From: Planosporangium flavigriseum
GTDB lineage: Bacteria > Actinomycetota > Actinomycetes > Mycobacteriales > Micromonosporaceae
Reading direction: 5' to 3'
Assembly (NCBI RefSeq): GCF_011947225.1
Contig: NZ_JAATVW010000001.1
Location: 372,001-436,000 of the forward strand
Length of the DNA stretch: 64,000 nt
Positions 1 through 10,341 of the stretch are shown here, piece after piece. Numbering within the stretch: the stretch's first letter is position 1; each line of letters starts with the position of its first letter. The notes beneath the pieces were generated by a model. The model was not told where the DNA came from. It saw only the letters and a program-made list of their open reading frames with translations, and did not search any database. A program made the translations under genes and the position numbers.

Positions 1-444
1 CGGCACCGGGGCGGCGTTGGGCGGTGTGTTCAGGGCTGTGAGGAACGCCAGCGTGTCGAGCACGACCACCAGTACGATGCAGCCGATGATCGCGATCCTG
101 CAGATCGCCCGGTAGGTGCGCATCGGCAGGCGCTGGCAGATCCAGAACCCGAACAGCCCCACCACCGCCCAGCCGGCCTGCTTGGCCACCGAGGCGTATG
201 CGCTCTGGCCGACCGCGAAGTTCTCCACGCTGGTCGCGCTGAACACCATGACCAGCCCGAAGATCAGCAGCAGTCCGACGCTGGCGAGCAGCAGGTAGTA
301 CGACGCGAGCGGCCGGTCGAGCAGCCCGCGCAGCGCGGCGAGTGGCCCGGACAGCCGCCCGGCCGCCGGCACCGGCGTGGGTACCGGCGTGGGTACGGGC
401 GCGGCGGGGATGTCCTTGTCCTCGACGGTCGTCTGGGTCTTCAC
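1..444 (-). CDS. ftsW: FtsW, lipid II-polymerising SEDS glycosyltransferase (N-terminal part only)
   Basis: Only the first 148 codons are present; the gene continues past the left edge. The GTG start is preceded by a strong AGGAGGGGG ribosome site and lies 18 bp after the murD stop. Residues 1-40 form a cytosolic tail with three PVPT-type repeats. Membrane helices follow from about residue 49, including LLIFGLVMVFSATSVENF, which matches the first helix and loop of FtsW. The SEDS family polymerises lipid II with its partner transpeptidase, here FtsI in the same operon. The place directly after murD is the standard dcw order. RodA is the alternative, but position and the VMVFSATS motif favour FtsW. 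Confidence 0.9.
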   Translation of the reverse strand, partial: MKTQTTVEDKDIPAAPVPTPVPTPVPAAGRLSGPLAALRGLLDRPLASYYLLLASVGLLLIFGLVMVFSATSVENFAVGQSAYASVAKQAGWAVVGLFGFWICQRLPMRTYRAICRIAIIGCIVLVVVLDTLAFLTALNTPPNAAPVP

Positions 445-462
445 GACACCCCCTCCTACGTG

Positions 463-1857
463 CTAGCTCTCCAACGTTCGGACCGCCGCGGCGAACGCGT
501 CCCCGCGCTTGGCGTAACTGGCGAACATGTCCAGGGATGCCGCCGCCGGCGCGAGCAGGACCGTGTCGCCGGGGCTCGCGAGCGTCGCCGCAGCCCGTAC
601 GACCTCGGCCATCGCCCCATCATCGGCCCTGGCGACCTCGACCACCGGTACCCCCGGGGCGTGTCGCGCCAGCGCCGCGGCGACCTCGGCGCGGTCGACG
701 CCGAGCACGACCGCCCCGGCGAGCCGGTCGGCGACGCTGCGTACCAGGTCACTGATGTCCACGCCCTTGAGCTGTCCACCGGCGATCCAGACGACGCGCG
801 GGTACGCCGTGAGCGAAGCCAGGGCCGCGTGCGGGTTGGTCGCCTTGCTGTCGTCGACGTAGGCCACGTGGGCGACCGTGGCGACGTAGGCGTTGCGGTG
901 CCCCTGCGGCACGTAGCCGGCCAGACCCGCCCGGATGGCGTCCGGGCCGACCCCGTACGCGGCTGCGAGGGCCGCCGCGGCGAGGGCGTTGGCAACGTTG
1001 TGCGCGCCCGGCGGGCGGATCGCGTCGACCGGGATCAGCTCCACCCCGTCGGCGATCAGGCACCCGTCGGCGACGCCGTACTGTCCCGGCGCCGGCTCGG
1101 CGAGGGTGAAGCCCACGCGGCGGCCCGCCACCCGTGACAGCAGGCCAGCGACCCGCGCGTCGTCGAGGTTGCCGACGGCGACGCCGCCGAGGTTGCCGAC
1201 GGCGGCGCCGCCGCCTGCCGACCGCCAGATCGCCGCCTTCGCCCCGGCGTACGCGTTGAAGCCGCCGTGCCAGTCGAGATGGTCGTCGGCCAGGTTGAGG
1301 AGCGCGCCGGCCTCCGGCGCCAGGCTCGACGACCAGTGCAGCTGGAAGCTCGACAGCTCCACCGCGAGCACGTCGTAGGCCGCCGCGGATTCAGTGGCCG
1401 CGAAGACCAGCGGCTCACCGATGTTGCCGAGCGCGGCCGTGCGCAGCCCGGCGGCGGTAAGGATCGCCGCGAGCATCGTCGTCGTCGTGGTCTTGCCGTT
1501 GGTGCCGGTGATGGCCAGCCACGGCGCCGCGTCGGGCCGGCGCAGCCGCCAGGCCAGCTCGGGCTCGCTGTACACGTCGAGCCCGGCGCCGACGGCCGCG
1601 GCCGCAAGCGGGTGGTGCGGAGCGAACCCGGGCGAGACCACCACGTCGGTGACCCCGGCGAGCAGGTCCTGCCCGTCTCCGACGACCACCTTCGCGCCCG
1701 CCGCACGCAACCGGTCGAGCGCGGCGCTGTCAGCCCGGTCGACGACCGTGACCTCGGCGCCGGCACCGATCAGCACCTGGGCTGACGCGACGCCCGCGAC
1801 TCCGGCGCCCGCGACGAGGACCCGCCGCCCCGCGTACTCGTACCTGGCCTCGCTCAC
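463..1857 (-). CDS. murD: UDP-N-acetylmuramoyl-L-alanine:D-glutamate ligase
   Basis: The protein has 464 residues. It adds D-glutamate to UDP-MurNAc-L-Ala in the cytoplasm, using ATP. An N-terminal Rossmann-like segment ([11 protein letters not shown], residues 12-22) precedes the Mur-ligase P-loop GTNGKTT at about 118-124. The C-terminal half has HRNAY and [10 protein letters not shown], typical of MurD substrate binding. The GTG start at 1857 overlaps the mraY stop by 4 bp (GTGA), implying translational coupling. Length is normal for the family. Confidence 0.97.
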   Translation of the reverse strand: MSEARYEYAGRRVLVAGAGVAGVASAQVLIGAGAEVTVVDRADSAALDRLRAAGAKVVVGDGQDLLAGVTDVVVSPGFAPHHPLAAAAVGAGLDVYSEPELAWRLRRPDAAPWLAITGTNGKTTTTTMLAAILTAAGLRTAALGNIGEPLVFAATESAAAYDVLAVELSSFQLHWSSSLAPEAGALLNLADDHLDWHGGFNAYAGAKAAIWRSAGGGAAVGNLGGVAVGNLDDARVAGLLSRVAGRRVGFTLAEPAPGQYGVADGCLIADGVELIPVDAIRPPGAHNVANALAAAALAAAYGVGPDAIRAGLAGYVPQGHRNAYVATVAHVAYVDDSKATNPHAALASLTAYPRVVWIAGGQLKGVDISDLVRSVADRLAGAVVLGVDRAEVAAALARHAPGVPVVEVARADDGAMAEVVRAAATLASPGDTVLLAPAAASLDMFASYAKRGDAFAAAVRTLES

Positions 1858-2975
1858 GGTGCCTTCGTCACCACCCGCAGGAAGTCGGCGTAGAACAGGC
1901 CGATGCCGATCGCCACGCCGAGCCCGGCGATGATCCAGAATCGAACGACGATGTTGACCTCGCTCCAGCCGGCCAGCTCGAAGTGGTGCTGGAGCGGGAC
2001 CATCCGGAAGATGCGCCGGCCGGTCAGGCGGAACGAGCCGATCTGCATCACCCAGGTGACCGTGATGATGAGGAAGAGCAGACCCAGGATCGGTACGAGC
2101 AGCACGGTGTTGGTCGAGTACGCCAGCCCGGCGATCAGCGAGCCGAGCGCCAACGCACCGGTGTCGCCCATGAAGATACGGGCTGGCGAGGTGTTCCACC
2201 ACAGGAAGCCGGCCAACGCCCCCGCCGCGGCGGCGGCGATGATCGCCACCTCCAGCGGGTCCCGGACGTTGTAGGAGTACGCCGCACCGACCGAGTACGC
2301 CTTGTCCGTCTCCCAGTGCCGGTACTGCCAGAAGCCGATGAGCGCGTACGCCCCGATGACCATCACCGAGGCGCCGGTGGCCAGACCGTCGAGACCGTCG
2401 GTGAGGTTGACCGCGTTCGACATCGACATGACCACGAAGATGAACAGCAGGACCGCGCCGACCTTGCCGATCTCCAGCCAGTAGATCTCCTTGACGAACG
2501 ACAGGTAGGTACTGCCGACCGTCCCACCGGCCTTGTTCGGGAAGTACAGCGCGATGATGCCGAACACGGCGCCGACGAGCGCCTGTCCGATCAGCTTGCC
2601 CCGCTTGTTCAAGCCCAGGCTGTTCTTCTTGCTGACCTTCAGGTAGTCGTCGAGGAAGCCCAGCGCACCGGTGCAGATGAACAGGCCGAGCAGCACGATT
2701 CCGGTCGCGGTGGGCCCGGCTGGGGTCAGTCGTAACTGCACGTCCGGCAGCGTGCTCAGGACAAGGTGTCCGGCGATGTACGCGACGACGGTGGCCAGGA
2801 TGAACGCCACCCCACCCATCGTCGGGGTGCCCTTCTTCGCCAGGTGGGGTGGGACCTTGCCCTCGGCCCGGATCGGCTGGTCGGCCCGTAACCGCGTGAA
2901 GACCTTGATGGCGATCGGGGTGAGCAGGATCGACAGGATGAACGCCGCGAACGCCGCGACGATAACCGCTCTCAC
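1854..2975 (-). CDS. mraY: Phospho-N-acetylmuramoyl-pentapeptide transferase (lipid I synthase)
   Basis: This 373-residue polytopic membrane enzyme transfers phospho-MurNAc-pentapeptide to undecaprenyl phosphate. Diagnostic motifs are [23 protein letters not shown] (the Mg-binding NxxNxxDG) and [12 protein letters not shown], spread over about ten hydrophobic segments. The GTG start ([12 protein letters not shown]) overlaps the murF stop by 4 bp. A longer in-frame ATG extension reaches into murF and was rejected because it lacks hydrophobic character and MraY normally begins at this helix. Confidence 0.96.
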   Translation of the reverse strand: MRAVIVAAFAAFILSILLTPIAIKVFTRLRADQPIRAEGKVPPHLAKKGTPTMGGVAFILATVVAYIAGHLVLSTLPDVQLRLTPAGPTATGIVLLGLFICTGALGFLDDYLKVSKKNSLGLNKRGKLIGQALVGAVFGIIALYFPNKAGGTVGSTYLSFVKEIYWLEIGKVGAVLLFIFVVMSMSNAVNLTDGLDGLATGASVMVIGAYALIGFWQYRHWETDKAYSVGAAYSYNVRDPLEVAIIAAAAAGALAGFLWWNTSPARIFMGDTGALALGSLIAGLAYSTNTVLLVPILGLLFLIITVTWVMQIGSFRLTGRRIFRMVPLQHHFELAGWSEVNIVVRFWIIAGLGVAIGIGLFYADFLRVVTKAP

Positions 2976-4372
2976 GCTTGCACCCCTGCCGCCTCGGCCG
3001 TCTCGCGCAGGGCGTCGACCACCTGCCAGGTGCGGTACCGCGATCCCTTGCACAGGACCACGTCACCCGATCTCAGCTCGTCGCGCAGGACCGCGATAGC
3101 GGCGTCCTGGTCGGTCACGAGCACGGACTTCCCTCCCCAATTTGCTACGGAGTCGGCGCCGGCGCCGATCGGCGCGGCCGCGTCCCCTACCACCACGAGC
3201 AGGCCGACACCCAGTTCGGCGGCCAGTCGGCCGGCCTCTTCGTGCCCGGCCCGCTCGTGTTCGCCCAGCTCCGCCATGTAGCCCAGCACCGCGATGGTGC
3301 GCCGGGCCCGGCCCATCTCGGCCAGCGCGGTCAGCGCAGCCGCCATGGACGACGGGTTGGCGTTGTACGAGTCGTCGATGACCGTGACGCCGTCGGCACG
3401 GTCGAACACGTCCATCCGCCGGCTCGACATCAGCTCCAGCTCACTCAGCGCGGCGGCGACGTCGGGTACGGCCATGCCCAGCGAGGTCGCGACGGCGGCC
3501 GCGAGTAGCGAGTTGCCGACCTGGTGGCGGCCGGTCACGCCGAGGCTCACGGCGGCCCGCCGCCCCGCCGCGACGAGGTCGTACGACGCCCGGCCGCGCT
3601 CGTCGAGGACGACCGCTTCGGCCCGCACCGCTGCGTCCGGCGCCTCGCCGGCCAGGGTCACGCGTCCCCGGGCGAGCGCCGACATGGCCCGCACCCGCGG
3701 GTCGTCGGCGTTGAGGACCGCGAGGCCGTCCGCGGTCAGCGCCGTGACCAACTCGGACTTGGCCGTCGCGATCCGCTCGACCGAGCCGAACTCGCCCAGG
3801 TGCGCCGAGCCGACGTTGATCACCACCCCGATGTCGGGGCGGGCGATGTCGCACAGGTAGCGGATGTGCCCGACGCCCCGCGCGCCCATCTCCAGGACCA
3901 GGTACCGGGTCTCCGCGGTCGCCCGGAGCACCGTGTGCGGCAGGCCCAGTTCGTTGTTGAGGCTGCCGGCGGGGGCGACGACCTCGCCGAGGTGCGCGAG
4001 GGTCTGCCCGATGAGGTCCTTGGTCGTGGTCTTGCCCGACGACCCGGTGATGCCGACGACGGTCAGCCGGGGCAGGCGGTCGCGCACGGCACGGGCGAGC
4101 CGCCCGAGCGCGGTCAGCGCGTCACCGACCACGAGCATCGGTACGCCCTGGACCGGCCGGCTGCCGAGCACCGCGACGGCACCGGCGGCCATCGCGACCC
4201 CGGCGTAGTCGTGGCCGTCGACCTTCTCGCCGGGGAAGGCGACGAAGAGACCGCCCCGACCCACCTTGCGCGAGTCGTACTCGACGGTGCCGGTCACCCG
4301 GTCCGTCGGGGCGGCGCCGACGAGGTCGGCCCCCGTGATCTCGGCGATCTCCGCGAGCGTCAGCGGGATCAT
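2972..4372 (-). CDS. murF: UDP-MurNAc-tripeptide:D-Ala-D-Ala ligase
   Basis: The protein has 466 residues. It adds D-Ala-D-Ala to complete the UDP-MurNAc-pentapeptide. The P-loop [13 protein letters not shown] lies at about 108-120. The central domain contains [11 protein letters not shown] and [12 protein letters not shown], and the C-terminal domain [11 protein letters not shown], all standard for MurF. The ATG start overlaps the murE stop (ATGA), and its stop overlaps the mraY start. Length and architecture are ordinary. Confidence 0.97.
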   Translation of the reverse strand: MIPLTLAEIAEITGADLVGAAPTDRVTGTVEYDSRKVGRGGLFVAFPGEKVDGHDYAGVAMAAGAVAVLGSRPVQGVPMLVVGDALTALGRLARAVRDRLPRLTVVGITGSSGKTTTKDLIGQTLAHLGEVVAPAGSLNNELGLPHTVLRATAETRYLVLEMGARGVGHIRYLCDIARPDIGVVINVGSAHLGEFGSVERIATAKSELVTALTADGLAVLNADDPRVRAMSALARGRVTLAGEAPDAAVRAEAVVLDERGRASYDLVAAGRRAAVSLGVTGRHQVGNSLLAAAVATSLGMAVPDVAAALSELELMSSRRMDVFDRADGVTVIDDSYNANPSSMAAALTALAEMGRARRTIAVLGYMAELGEHERAGHEEAGRLAAELGVGLLVVVGDAAAPIGAGADSVANWGGKSVLVTDQDAAIAVLRDELRSGDVVLCKGSRYRTWQVVDALRETAEAAGVQA

Positions 4373-5937
4373 CGCGGGCCTCCCGTCCCGGCCGGTACCT
4401 GATCCGCCGTACCGGCAGCGGTCGGTCCGAACCTCACGGCCAGCGCCTTCGCCAACTCGTCGCGGTCGTCGAACGGGTACACCTCGCCGCCTACCTCCTG
4501 TCCGCGCTCGTGTCCCTTACCGAGTAACGCGATGACATCACCCGGGGCCGCCAGGCCCACCGCCTCCGCGATCGCCGCGCGGCGGCCTGCCACCTCTATG
4601 AGAGCGGCGGAACCGCCCGTGGCGTCACACGCACCGGCCAGCACCTCGGCCCTGATCATGGCCGGATCCTCGGTGCGCGGGTTGTCATCGGTGACGATCA
4701 CGACATCGGCGCCCCGGGCGGCGGCCGCGCCCATGAGCGGTCGCTTCGACCGGTCCCGGTCGCCACCGGCGCCGATCACGCAGATGACCCGGCCCCGGCC
4801 GTCCCCGCCCCGGCCGTCCCGGCCGTTCAGGGCGGCGAGTACCTGGGCCACCGAGTCGGGCTTGTGCGCGTAGTCGACGATGCCGAGCACCGGGCCGGGC
4901 ACCTGGACCCGTTCCATCCGTCCCGGCGTGCCCTGGCAGGCGGCCACGCCGGCTGCTGCCACCTCCGGGTCGACGCCGACGGCCACCAGCGACGAGATCG
5001 CCAGCAGCGCGTTGGCGACGCTGTGCCGCCCGGGCAGGGCGACGCCCGCCTCGACGGCGATCTCGTCTGGCCCGTGCGCCACGAAACGCTGCGCGAAACC
5101 CAGATCGGTGATCTCCGAGGGGTACCAGTCCCCCTGCGACAGCGAGTAGGTCACGGTCCCCGGACGGACCAGGCGCCGGCCGTACTCGTCGTCGATGTTG
5201 ACGATCTCGACCGCGCACCGGCCGTCGAACAGCCGCGCCTTGGCCGCGAAGTAGTCCTCGACGTCGGCGTGGAAGTCCAGGTGATCCAGGCCGAGGTTGG
5301 TGAAGCCGCCGACGGCGAACCGCACCCCGCCCACGCGGCCGAGGGTGAGCGCGTGGCTGGACACCTCCATGACCACCGCGTCCACCCCGCGCTCGAGCGC
5401 GACGGCGAGGCACGCGTGCAGATCCGTCGCTTCCGGAGTGGTGCGGGCGCTGTCGATGGTGAGGTCACCGAGGCGGGTCTCGACGGTCCCGATCAGCCCG
5501 GTGGTACGCCCGGCCACCCGCAGGCCGGACTCGATCAGGTAGGCAGTGGATGTCTTGCCGGCCGTACCGGTGATCCCGATGACGGCGAGCCGATTGGTGG
5601 GGTCTCCGTAGATCCGCGACGCGACGACGCCGAGCACCGCGCGGGGATCCGCGACGACCAGGGCGGGCAGCCCTGCCACCGCGGCGCGGTCGGCCCCGCC
5701 CGCGTCGGTGAGAACCGCCACCGCGCCGGCTGCTTTCGCGTCCGCGATGAACTCGGCGCCGTGCCGGCGGGCGCCGGGCAGCGCGGCGTACAGGTCACCG
5801 GGCCGGACCTCGTCGCTGGCGTGGGTGATCCCGGTGACAGCGGCGGTAGCGGAAGGCTCGACAGGTTCGGATAACAGCGCACCCAATTGATCGAGTGGGG
5901 TCGCCGGCACGTTGCGAGGGCGGGGGTAGCCGGGCAC
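4369..5937 (-). CDS. murE: UDP-MurNAc-L-Ala-D-Glu:meso-diaminopimelate ligase
   Basis: The protein has 522 residues. It adds the third stem-peptide residue. The P-loop GITGTAGKTSTAYLIE is near 121-136. The DDNPRTEDP motif near the C-terminal third is the DNPR signature that in this family marks meso-diaminopimelate specificity, so the wall is predicted to be the DAP type. The GTG start is assigned; AGGG lies about 13 nt upstream, which is weak. A 65-bp gap separates it from the ftsI stop, the largest break between murE and ftsW. Confidence 0.96.
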   Translation of the reverse strand: MPGYPRPRNVPATPLDQLGALLSEPVEPSATAAVTGITHASDEVRPGDLYAALPGARRHGAEFIADAKAAGAVAVLTDAGGADRAAVAGLPALVVADPRAVLGVVASRIYGDPTNRLAVIGITGTAGKTSTAYLIESGLRVAGRTTGLIGTVETRLGDLTIDSARTTPEATDLHACLAVALERGVDAVVMEVSSHALTLGRVGGVRFAVGGFTNLGLDHLDFHADVEDYFAAKARLFDGRCAVEIVNIDDEYGRRLVRPGTVTYSLSQGDWYPSEITDLGFAQRFVAHGPDEIAVEAGVALPGRHSVANALLAISSLVAVGVDPEVAAAGVAACQGTPGRMERVQVPGPVLGIVDYAHKPDSVAQVLAALNGRDGRGGDGRGRVICVIGAGGDRDRSKRPLMGAAAARGADVVIVTDDNPRTEDPAMIRAEVLAGACDATGGSAALIEVAGRRAAIAEAVGLAAPGDVIALLGKGHERGQEVGGEVYPFDDRDELAKALAVRFGPTAAGTADQVPAGTGGPR

Positions 5938-6002
5938 GGGGCTAGACCCTACCCGTTACGGCATCGGGCAGTTGGACAAGGCGGCCCACGTCCGCATCCA
6001 CC

Positions 6003-8360
6003 TCACTCGGTGATCCGGAACGACGGCGGCGGCGTGGCACTGGGCGGGACGCGGCTCTGGCCGAGGGCGAAGGCCATCATGTCGGAGAACGCGGGCGCCG
6101 CGACGGTGCCCCCCTCACCCTTGGGGGTATGCGCGAACACCGCGATGACGTAGCGCGGCGCGTCGGCGGGCGCCATACCGATGAACGAGCCGACTTCGCC
6201 GGAAACGTACTTGCCGTTCGGCCCGACGAACTGGCCGGTGCCGGTCTTGCCCGCCACCCGGTAGCCGGGGACGGCCGCCTTGCGCCCGGTCGCGTCCTCG
6301 ACGGTCACGACCGCCTCGAGCATCTGCCGCAGCGCATCCGCGGTCTGGGTCGACAGCACCCGCTGAGTACGCGGCGCGGGCGCCGGGGTGACCTGACCCT
6401 CGGCTGAGACCTTCGCCTTCACCAGGTGCGGCTGCACCCACACTCCGCCGTTGGCGATCGCCGCGTACACGGCGGCCATCTGCAGCGGGGTGGTCGAGAT
6501 GCCCATGCCGATCGGGATCGAGCCGTAGCTGGACCCGCTCCAGTTCTCCGGCGGTTGGATCAGCCCGGACGCCTCGCCCGGCAGCCCTTCGCCGGTCGCC
6601 TTACCGAGGCCGAACTTGCGCTGGTACTCGTACAGCTTCTGCGGTCCCAACTGGTCGGCGATCCGGATCGTGCCGACGTTGGACGAGTACGCGAGGATGC
6701 CGGGCAGCGTCAGCCGGGTGCCCTCCGGGAAGGGATGCGTGTCCCTGTACGTGGTGTCGCCCTTGCGGATGGCCGGGCCGACCGGGATCGCCGTATCGGT
6801 CTTGACGACCCCTTCCTGCAGCGCGCCGCCCAGCGCGATGACCTTCGACACGGAGCCGGGGTCGACGACGAGGTCGGTGTTGGCGTCCAGGCGCTGCTTC
6901 GGCTGCGCCTTCATCGGCTCGGCGGCGTCGTAGCCGGGGTAGCTCGCCTGCGCGAGCACCTCACCGGTCTTGACGTCGAGCACCACCGCCGAGCCGAAGT
7001 CGGCGTTGATCTTCTTCATCTGCTGCGACAGCACCGAGTACACCCGGAACTGAAGATCGCTGTTGATGGTCAGCTGCAGCGACGAACCGGGCCGGGCCGG
7101 CGTCTCGACGCGGTAGCCGCCGGGGATCTCGGCCTTCACCTCGCCGCCGCCGACCTCGAAGGCCCGCTCACCCGGTACCCCGCGCAGGTCACGGTCGTAC
7201 TGGAACTCCAGCCCGGCCGCGCCCCGCAGGTCGTAGCCGGTGAACCCGATGAGGTTCGCGGCCAGGTCGTGGCCTGGCACGTCGCGGCGTTCGTCGCTGT
7301 TCACGACGACGCCGGCGAGCTTGAGCGCGTCCACCTTCTCGCCGACCGCCACGTCGACCCCGCGCGCGAGATACTCGAACCGCACCGGGGTGCCGTCCTC
7401 GCGGGCGTGCTTGACGAGCTTGGGGAGCAGTTCCGAGACCGGCTTGCCGAGCAGCGGGGCCAGTTGCCGCGCCGCCGCCTGGGGGTCCTCCACCATGCCC
7501 GGGTCGGCGTAGACCAGGCGCGCCTCGACGCTGTGGGCGAGGATGTTGCGGTCGCGGTCGTAGATGGTGCCGCGCGGCGCGGGCAGGGGTACCCGCTCGA
7601 TCCGGTTGACCAGCCCCCGGGCCGCGTACGCCTTGGCGTCGATGAGCTGCAGCTCCACGAGCCGACCGCTGATCACGACGAAAATGGCGAGGATCAGCAC
7701 GCTCGCCAGCCGCAGTCGCCGGCGCGGCTCGGGCAGCCGGACCTGGCGCTTGGGCCGCCGCGCGGGCGCGCCACGCTTCGCCTGAGCCGCTTTCACCGCC
7801 GCGCGGACACCCCCCGCGCGGACACCGCCCGTGCCACCGCTGCGTGCGGGCGCGTGCGGTCGACCGGCAGGGGGCTGCACGCGCGGCGTTCGCCGGCCGC
7901 CGGGCGACGGTGCCTTGGCCGCCGGCGCCTTGGCCGCCGGCGCCTTAGCCGCCGGCGCCTTAGCCGCCGGCGCCTTAGCCGCCGGCGCCTTGGCCGCTGC
8001 TGCCGCCGCTGCGCTCCCAGCCGGGGACCGGTCACTGTTTCGTGCCGCCGAAGGCCGCCGGGGCGGTTCGTCCACGACGCCCCGGCCACCCCGCCGTACC
8101 GGCTCACCCGCCCCGCCCTGTACCACCTGCAGCGCCGGCCGGAACGGGTCACCGCCGCGGCTGCGCTGCCCCCGCTCGGCGTCGGCCTCCCGGAGGCTGC
8201 GCCCGCGCGGGGTGTAGCGACGCGCGTCGCTGATACCCGAACGGCCCTGGCTGGCCCCACGCGCCACGGCCCCGCGCGGTGGCGCCCCCGTCGGGTCGAT
8301 CGACGGGTCGGTGACGCCGCTACGCGGGGCGCGACGTGGGTCGGTCGGGCGGGACGGCAC
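6003..8360 (-). CDS. ftsI: FtsI/PBP3-type class B penicillin-binding protein, septal transpeptidase, with long N-terminal extension
   Basis: The protein has 785 residues, about 150-200 longer than most FtsI because of a 210-residue Arg/Pro/Ala-rich cytosolic N-terminus. That region contains six KAPAA units at residues 124-151. A single membrane anchor follows (about 214-236, LASVLILAIFVVISG). The PBP dimerisation region and transpeptidase domain come next, with SVSK (near 503), YSSN (SxN) and AGKTGTG. The GTG start sits 3 bp after the ftsL-like stop with a poor ribosome site, so translation may depend on coupling. A later in-frame start that shortens the tail cannot be excluded. Confidence 0.93.
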   Translation of the reverse strand: MPSRPTDPRRAPRSGVTDPSIDPTGAPPRGAVARGASQGRSGISDARRYTPRGRSLREADAERGQRSRGGDPFRPALQVVQGGAGEPVRRGGRGVVDEPPRRPSAARNSDRSPAGSAAAAAAAKAPAAKAPAAKAPAAKAPAAKAPAAKAPSPGGRRTPRVQPPAGRPHAPARSGGTGGVRAGGVRAAVKAAQAKRGAPARRPKRQVRLPEPRRRLRLASVLILAIFVVISGRLVELQLIDAKAYAARGLVNRIERVPLPAPRGTIYDRDRNILAHSVEARLVYADPGMVEDPQAAARQLAPLLGKPVSELLPKLVKHAREDGTPVRFEYLARGVDVAVGEKVDALKLAGVVVNSDERRDVPGHDLAANLIGFTGYDLRGAAGLEFQYDRDLRGVPGERAFEVGGGEVKAEIPGGYRVETPARPGSSLQLTINSDLQFRVYSVLSQQMKKINADFGSAVVLDVKTGEVLAQASYPGYDAAEPMKAQPKQRLDANTDLVVDPGSVSKVIALGGALQEGVVKTDTAIPVGPAIRKGDTTYRDTHPFPEGTRLTLPGILAYSSNVGTIRIADQLGPQKLYEYQRKFGLGKATGEGLPGEASGLIQPPENWSGSSYGSIPIGMGISTTPLQMAAVYAAIANGGVWVQPHLVKAKVSAEGQVTPAPAPRTQRVLSTQTADALRQMLEAVVTVEDATGRKAAVPGYRVAGKTGTGQFVGPNGKYVSGEVGSFIGMAPADAPRYVIAVFAHTPKGEGGTVAAPAFSDMMAFALGQSRVPPSATPPPSFRITE
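7912..8001 (-). repeat. 15-bp tandem repeat, six units, inside ftsI
   Basis: Six consecutive 15-bp units (plus-strand consensus GCCTTGGCCGCCGGC, with G/A variation at one position and a degenerate last copy) encode the KAPAA repeats of the FtsI cytosolic tail. The unit length is a multiple of three, so copy number can change without a frameshift. Confidence 0.9.
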
Positions 8361-8363
8361 GTG

Positions 8364-8945
8364 TTACCGCCGGGGCTGACCGGCGGTAGCGCCGCTGTTC
8401 TTCTGCGTGCTCGTGCCGGCAGCGCTCGACTGGCCCGCCGCCGGCCGAGGCACGGTGAGGACCTTGCCGTCAGGCAGCGTGATGAACGCCGGGCTGTCGG
8501 CGGGCACGAGGCCCAGCCGCCGGGCCGCTGCCGCCAGACTGGTCGGCGACTCCTTCTCGGCCAGGTCCTGGGTCAGCTGCGCCTCGGTACGGTCGAGCCG
8601 GCCCTGCTGTTTCTGCAGTGCCTCCAGCCGGAAGGCATTTTCGTTAATCTTGGTGTTGAGCACCAGAATGCCCACCACGCCGGCCACCACCACGGCCAGT
8701 ACGCCGGCCACGAAGGGCGCCTTGGGAACACTGACCGGCGCCGGCGGAGCCACCCGCAGTCGCGGAAGCGTCGGACGGTTCGCGGCCGCCTCGCTGTCCG
8801 ACTGCGGCGCCAGCGCGGTGTTGCCCACCGTGACAGGCGCTCCGCTGCCGTACTCCCGATCCATGGCCGCACGCCGATCCCCCGCGCTCCGGCCCCCCGA
8901 GCGCGGTGTAACCTGCTGCCGCCGGTACGGCAGTGCTGTCGTCAT
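8364..8945 (-). CDS. FtsL-like septum formation initiator (bitopic coiled-coil protein)
   Basis: The protein has 193 residues. A basic cytosolic segment of about 85 residues is followed by one membrane helix (FVAGVLAVVVAGVVGILVL) and a short periplasmic coiled coil (INENAFRLEALQKQQGRLDRT and following). The C-terminus is Pro/Ser-rich. This layout, and the position between rsmH and ftsI, fit FtsL/DivIC, which holds FtsQ-FtsL-FtsB together and activates FtsWI. The start ATG has AAAAGGGGTG upstream. Sequence conservation in this family is low, so the call rests mainly on topology and synteny. Confidence 0.8.
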   Translation of the reverse strand: MTTALPYRRQQVTPRSGGRSAGDRRAAMDREYGSGAPVTVGNTALAPQSDSEAAANRPTLPRLRVAPPAPVSVPKAPFVAGVLAVVVAGVVGILVLNTKINENAFRLEALQKQQGRLDRTEAQLTQDLAEKESPTSLAAAARRLGLVPADSPAFITLPDGKVLTVPRPAAGQSSAAGTSTQKNSGATAGQPRR

Positions 8946-8993
8946 ACAGTTTCACCCCTTTTCGCAACTTTTGGGTTGCGTAGTGGACGATCC

Positions 8994-10127
8994 TCAGTCC
9001 TGATCCGATGTGGACCGTCCATTCAGTTCCCCGGTGCGCCGATTCGCGGTCGGTGCACCGGGCTGATGCATTGCCTTCGGCCGGCGCGGCGGCCGGGGTT
9101 CCCGCCCCGGCCGCCGCCCTCCGTCCTTGCGCCCCTGTGGGGCCGTTCCTGTTCCCTGCTGTGGCTGGCCCGTCGCGTTCGGGTCCACCCGTTCGGCCGC
9201 GCGCAGCTTCACCGAAGCGGCGCGCGGATTCGCCTCCACCTCCGCCTCGCTCGGCGGCTCCGCCCCCCGGGTCAACAGCCGGAAGGTCGGTGCGGTGCCG
9301 GGCAGCTCGATCGGCAGGTCCACGGGCGCGGTCGACCTGGTACGCGTCGCCAGCGCCTGCTTCACCAACCGGTCCTCCAGGGAGTGGTAGGACATCACCA
9401 CCACCCGGCCACCCGGCGCGAGCGCGTCGAGAGCAGCCGGCAACGCCCGTTCGAGCGCCGCCAACTCCTCGTTGACCTCGATGCGCAGCGCCTGGAACGT
9501 GCGCTTCGCGGGATGTCCGCCGGTTCGCCGCGCCGGTGCCGGGATGGCGTCCCGGACCAGTTCGGCCAGCCGCGCCGAGGATGTCAGCGGTGCCTTCGTC
9601 CGTTCCCGAACGATCGCCGCCGCAATCCGTGATGCGAATCTCTCCTCGCCGTAGACCCGCAGGATCCGGCTCAACTCGCCATGGCTGTAGGTGTTGACCA
9701 CCTCTTCGGCCGTACGCCCCCGGCTCTGGTCCATCCGCATGTCCAGCGGCGCGTCCTGGGCGTACGCGAACCCCCGCGCCGCCTCGTCGAGCTGCAACGA
9801 GGAGACGCCGAGGTCGAAGAGGATCCCGTGGACCGGGCCGAGCGACAGCCGCTCGAGCGCCTCGGGCAGTTCGTCGTAGACCGCGTGCACCAGGTGCGTA
9901 CGGTCGGCGAACCGCTCCAGCCGCCGCCCCGCCAGCGCAAGCGCCTGCGGGTCCCGGTCCAGTCCGATGAGGGTCGTTTGCGGATGAGTCTCGAGGACCG
10001 CTTCCGCGTGACCACCGAGGCCGAGGGTTGCATCGACGTACACCGCTCCCGGCCGATCAAGGGCGGGAGAGAGCAGCCCGAGACACCGCTCGAGCAAAAC
10101 GGGTACGTGGATACCCTGCTCCCCCAT
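8994..10127 (-). CDS. rsmH: 16S rRNA (cytosine-1402-N4)-methyltransferase
   Basis: The protein has 377 residues. It methylates C1402 of 16S rRNA in the decoding centre using SAM. The start is [16 protein letters not shown], the usual HxPVLL opening. Motif I is [17 protein letters not shown], and [19 protein letters not shown] and [12 protein letters not shown] follow, all diagnostic. The last 60 or so residues are a basic, proline-rich tail that makes the protein longer than the usual 310-330. GAGGGGG precedes the ATG. The spacing from mraZ (214 bp) is large and contains a structured element. Confidence 0.97.
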   Translation of the reverse strand: MGEQGIHVPVLLERCLGLLSPALDRPGAVYVDATLGLGGHAEAVLETHPQTTLIGLDRDPQALALAGRRLERFADRTHLVHAVYDELPEALERLSLGPVHGILFDLGVSSLQLDEAARGFAYAQDAPLDMRMDQSRGRTAEEVVNTYSHGELSRILRVYGEERFASRIAAAIVRERTKAPLTSSARLAELVRDAIPAPARRTGGHPAKRTFQALRIEVNEELAALERALPAALDALAPGGRVVVMSYHSLEDRLVKQALATRTRSTAPVDLPIELPGTAPTFRLLTRGAEPPSEAEVEANPRAASVKLRAAERVDPNATGQPQQGTGTAPQGRKDGGRRPGREPRPPRRPKAMHQPGAPTANRRTGELNGRSTSDQD

Positions 10128-10204
10128 GTCGACCCCCTCGTGGCCTCAGGCCTGATGGCGATTCGCGGTCACCATCAGACCTGCGGTTGTGCTGCCGGCC
10201 GGTC

Positions 10205-10295
10205 GACGTACCGCCAGATCCCCATCCGCTCGTCCGCCTGGCACTGGGGAAGTAGAGCCAGGAGTCCTAGCGGCTGGAGATCTGGCGGTGCGCCT
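10205..10295 (-). ncRNA. Candidate mraW RNA motif (cis-acting leader of rsmH)
   Basis: Between the mraZ stop and rsmH start, the minus-strand transcript can form three stacked helices. The outer one is a perfect 11-bp stem (10210-10220 with 10279-10289). A 5-bp CCGCT/AGCGG stem lies inside it, then a 6-bp CCTGGC/GCCAGG stem closing a loop that contains CTTCCCCAGT. An actinobacterial mraW RNA motif upstream of mraW (rsmH) operons is established from comparative work. Position and shape agree with it, but I could not run the covariance model. Confidence 0.65.
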
Positions 10296-10341
10296 TGACC
10301 GGTGCGTGAAATGCGTCCCTTGTGGACTGCTGCGCGATCGG

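Noticed and set aside
7912-8001. Short direct repeats resembling a CRISPR array
   Set aside because: The units are contiguous 15-mers without spacers and encode KAPAA repeats in FtsI.
6426-9632. A 1068-codon plus-strand open frame opposite ftsI and rsmH
   Set aside because: Low-complexity Arg/Leu/Pro translation, fully antisense to well-supported genes.
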